Origin: Caldifarciminota bacterium
GTDB lineage: Bacteria > Hydrothermota > Tepidihabitantia > SM23-42
DNA length: 64,000 bases
NCBI GenBank assembly: GCA_020353055.1
Contig: CP070686.1
Coordinates: 1,784,729-1,848,728, forward strand
Reading direction: 5' to 3'
The translations under genes were made by a program, and so were the position numbers. Shown piece after piece: positions 62,402 to 64,000 of the stretch. The notes under the pieces are model-generated. The model was not told the origin of the DNA, did no database searches, and saw only the letters and a program-made list of their open reading frames with translations. Each line of letters opens with the position of its first letter. Position 1 is the stretch's first letter.

Positions 62402-63492
62402 TGACAAAAAGCCTCCGGGAACTTACCAAGTCGATATTCAAAGTTGGCTTATTCGGTTTCGGTGGCGGTTTGGGTATGCTGGCCCTCCTGCGAACAGAAT
62501 GCGTTAGGAAAAAGCAATTCATTACCGATGATGATCTCTGCACGGCAGTAGCGTTGGGTCAGATGCTACCCGGTCCGTTTGTGCCGAACTATTGTGAATA
62601 TATCGGATACCATCTTTATGGAATACGTGGCGCAGTAGCAGCCGGCGCTGCACTGATAGTACCCTCCTTCATTCTCATGATCATCCTTTCATGGTTCTAT
62701 CTAACCTATCAGACGCTTCCCGGTATCGCCCTCATATTCAAAGGCATCGGCGCGGTAATTACTTCAATTATCCTGTGGGCTTCTTTTGAAATGGGAAGAG
62801 TACTCATAAAAAGTATCAAAGGGGTGCTGATATTCTTTTTTGCTCTGACACTTTTTCTACTGAAATTCGACCCGGTGCTCACAGTTATTATCAGCGGATT
62901 GCTGGGAATCGCCTTCGAACATATGAGATTCACCCGAAGCGCTGTGCTCGCGGTACCGCTGTTCCTTTTTGATCTCAATCGGGCGGCAGAACTGTTCGGA
63001 ATCTTCACTAAAATTGGTGCCGTAATTTTCGGCGGCGGTTATGGAGCCATACCTTTTATTCAGAATGAAGTTTGCACCATACGGAACTGGCTAACCGCAA
63101 AGGAATTCGTCGATGCGGTTGCATTGGGTCAGATGACACCGGGACCGGTAGCAATCACCGCAACCTTCATCGGATTCAAGGTCATGGGGATACCCGGCGC
63201 GCTAGTCGCCACACTGGGTATTTTTCTACCCTCATTTCTAATGCTGCTGATACTGGTGCGTATTTATAGAAAAATATCCACCAATAAATATGTCAACTCT
63301 TTTTTCAATGGCATCAAATCAGCCGTAGTGGCCATTCTGCTCTCTACCGGTGTTTTCTTTGTATTACTCAACTGGCAGCAGCCAGCCTATGCGGTGTTTG
63401 GCATTGCTGCGTTATTCGCCCTTCTTTTTCTCAAGATCGAACCGATATTTCTCATCCTGGCCGGCGCCGTCTTCAGTTTTATAGCCCGATAG
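62401..63492 (+). CDS. chrA: Chromate transporter (two-domain ChrA)
   Basis: 363 residues with two homologous halves. The first shows FGFGGGLGMLALL and GQMLPGPFVPN; the second shows FGGGYGAIPFI and GQMTPGPVAITATFIGF. ChrA-family proteins export chromate or related oxyanions. The ATG overlaps the larE stop (TGATG), so grx-larE-chrA forms one operon. Confidence 0.92.
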   Translation: MTKSLRELTKSIFKVGLFGFGGGLGMLALLRTECVRKKQFITDDDLCTAVALGQMLPGPFVPNYCEYIGYHLYGIRGAVAAGAALIVPSFILMIILSWFYLTYQTLPGIALIFKGIGAVITSIILWASFEMGRVLIKSIKGVLIFFFALTLFLLKFDPVLTVIISGLLGIAFEHMRFTRSAVLAVPLFLFDLNRAAELFGIFTKIGAVIFGGGYGAIPFIQNEVCTIRNWLTAKEFVDAVALGQMTPGPVAITATFIGFKVMGIPGALVATLGIFLPSFLMLLILVRIYRKISTNKYVNSFFNGIKSAVVAILLSTGVFFVLLNWQQPAYAVFGIAALFALLFLKIEPIFLILAGAVFSFIAR

Positions 63493-63576
63493 AAACATCT
63501 TCATTTCGCCAGGGCCAGTTCCAGACGTACCTGCCTTCGGGTATAGGTAATATCAAAACACCCCGGTATAAATGTT

Positions 63577-64000
63577 TCAATCCGTTTCAACCAACTGAAA
63601 CTCAGCGACTGCGCTCCGCTCCTTGCCGCTGACGAGGTCCTTAACCTTAAGGACGATCATATAGCTGCCGGGCAGCAGATCCATTGGATGGTATTCGGCG
63701 CCGAGGTATGCCGTATTGCCCGGTTCGATCCAATCCTTGATCATCACATCCACCACTTCCTGGCGCATTCTCTCTTTGTTGTAGACTTCGTATGTCGTCC
63801 GGACCCTGTGCATCCCATCTCTCGTCTCCAGATTATATGCCTCCGAATATAGATAAAAGGATTTGTGCACCGGTAATGTAGTATTAAGCAGTGGAATTGC
63901 CCGACCTACGGGTTTTTCGAATTTTTCATGAGTGAATGCACGATCGATCAAACGGATAGGTATCAAATCACTGATCTCCTTAACATCATTCTGATATTCG
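63577..64000 (-). CDS. C-terminal part of an unidentified beta-rich protein (5' end beyond window)
   Basis: The minus-strand frame is open through the window edge (at least 140 residues). It contains strand-rich segments such as SFYLYSEAYNLETRDGMHR, RVRTTYEVYNKERMRQEVV and LLPGSYMIVLKVKDLVSGK, ending AEFQLVETD. This resembles the C-terminal Ig-like region of GWxTD-type exported proteins found in FCB lineages, but the diagnostic motif would lie outside the window. Identity therefore stays open. Confidence 0.5.
   Translation of the reverse strand, partial: EYQNDVKEISDLIPIRLIDRAFTHEKFEKPVGRAIPLLNTTLPVHKSFYLYSEAYNLETRDGMHRVRTTYEVYNKERMRQEVVDVMIKDWIEPGNTAYLGAEYHPMDLLPGSYMIVLKVKDLVSGKERSAVAEFQLVETD

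Overview
The window is a gene-dense bacterial chromosome segment carrying a core ribosomal operon, general housekeeping genes, and secreted proteins with C-terminal FlgD-like/type IX-type sorting domains alongside PorV/PorQ-like barrels. That combination points to an uncultured FCB-affiliated lineage of the candidate division WOR-3 (Stahlbacteria/Hydrothermae) kind. This placement is inference from gene content; no 16S rRNA gene is present. No phage, integrase, transposase or CRISPR array is visible. The only mobile-like element is a 177-bp inverted-repeat element at 58.5 kb.

Layout. 0-0.6 kb: end of a secreted M28 peptidase. 0.6-4.9 kb (-): an arsenic-type operon arsR, ArsP-like permease, acr3, membrane thioredoxin, CcdA, mini-thioredoxin. 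5.4-14 kb (+): the second half of the spc operon plus the alpha operon (rpsH to rplQ, including secY, adk, map, infA, rpmJ, rpoA), split from the usual upstream half and driven by its own promoter. 14-18.6 kb: a glycoside-hydrolase-like lipoprotein and a first TldD/TldE pair. 18.8-27.4 kb: an EamA transporter, then a minus-strand block ftsY, smc, YhaM-like nuclease, a coiled-coil sensor-like protein, a PorV-like barrel and an RseC-like protein. 27.5-36 kb: a second TldD/TldE pair, a second barrel, an epimerase, an RfaH-like NusG paralogue, trpS, a sorted secreted protein and a TtcA-like thiolase. 36-41.6 kb (-): pdxJ, secD, secF, pgpA, pncC, xth, thpR. 41.7-43.2 kb: an ARPP-1 protein and initiator tRNA-Met with a strong terminator. 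43.3-50.6 kb (-): ribBA, ribH, nusB, a phosphoesterase, grpE, dnaK, dnaJ, rsmE. 50.7-55.4 kb (-): pstS-C-A-B-B-phoU. 55.7-64 kb: uvrA, the inverted-repeat element, a cupin, a baeRF-type release-factor-like protein with an M48 protease, a glutaredoxin-larE-chrA operon, and the end of an unknown protein.

Two signals stand out. First, promoters are near-consensus TTGACN/TATAAT with a 16-bp spacer (17 in a few), and for twelve transcription units the start codon lies only 5-7 nt (5 nt in ten cases) after the -10 box. This predicts leaderless mRNAs side by side with classical Shine-Dalgarno genes, and it fixes several start codons. Second, the two tandem PstB ATPases are degenerate in complementary motifs, predicting a heterodimer with one working and one dead ATP site, as in asymmetric ABC exporters but in a phosphate importer. 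Other points of interest are a structured leader before rpsM, two genes (pgpA, larE) whose conserved N termini lack any canonical start codon, and duplicated TldD/TldE pairs.
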